Source: Echinostoma caproni (taxonomy: Eukaryota > Platyhelminthes > Trematoda > Plagiorchiida > Echinostomatidae). Taken from it: 21,409 bases of DNA. The stretch spans positions 1-21,409 of the forward strand of contig UZAN01049834.1 of the NCBI GenBank assembly GCA_900618425.1, read 5' to 3'. Position 1 is the stretch's first letter. Each line of letters opens with the position of its first letter. A program made the position numbers and the translations under genes. The notes below the pieces were generated by a model that saw only the letters and a program-made list of their open reading frames with translations, did not search any database and was not told the origin of the DNA. Shown piece after piece: positions 21,392 to 21,409 of this stretch.

Positions 21392-21409
21392 ATGTGATCT
21401 GAAAAGTGG
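21392..21409 (-). mobile_element. Possible edge of a second hammerhead-SINE copy
   Basis: The last bases, TGTGATCTGAAAAGTGG, match GCGTGATCTGAAAAGCTGG in the SINE body at 16723-16741 with only small differences. If genuine, the hammerhead and tRNA head of this copy would lie just beyond the window on the same strand. The match is short and chance is possible. Confidence 0.35.

Overview
This is low-density eukaryotic DNA. There is no operon-like packing, most frames are broken every few dozen codons, and simple repeats and decayed retroelements are the clearest features. A single ambiguous base lies at 20303. The best guess for the host is a flatworm, probably a trematode. That rests on inference: a tRNA-headed SINE carrying a hammerhead ribozyme (an arrangement known from the schistosome SM-alpha family), degraded non-LTR retrotransposons of the Jockey/CR1 type, and a lone immunoglobulin-type exon in long non-coding DNA, as expected of an intron-rich gene. 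No sequence search could be run.

Layout. Positions 1-1050 hold the 3' part of a non-LTR retrotransposon (LINE copy A), with recognisable reverse-transcriptase motifs split by a frameshift. Positions 3364-3532 hold the best host coding candidate, an exon for the second half of an Ig domain with splice-like borders. An unassigned 120-codon open frame lies on the opposite strand just after it (3583-3945). From about 3.9 kb to 16 kb nothing is securely coding. This stretch holds a few unassigned open frames (6082-6593, 12048-12409, 13986-14414), microsatellites, a tandem duplication (12699-12739) and several striking inverted repeats (8266-8312, 13578-13604, 14799-14856).

Positions 16150-18090 are a nest of mobile elements. 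On the minus strand, a truncated LINE reverse-transcriptase C-terminus (16271-16585) is preceded by a complete-looking SINE (about 16604-16880). The SINE has pol III A and B boxes, a hammerhead ribozyme core and a (CATAA)n tail. On the plus strand follows a second, more decayed copy of the first LINE (copy B, about 17050-18090). The remainder to 21409 has no supported gene. Its last 18 bases resemble the body of the same SINE and may be the edge of another copy.

The parts do not form one pathway. The window reads as probable intronic or intergenic DNA of an Ig-superfamily gene, colonised by autonomous LINEs and by a non-autonomous SINE that would need a LINE for mobility. The hammerhead SINE is the most interesting item. 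It is related in architecture to described families, so it is a new member or variant to check, not a proven new system.
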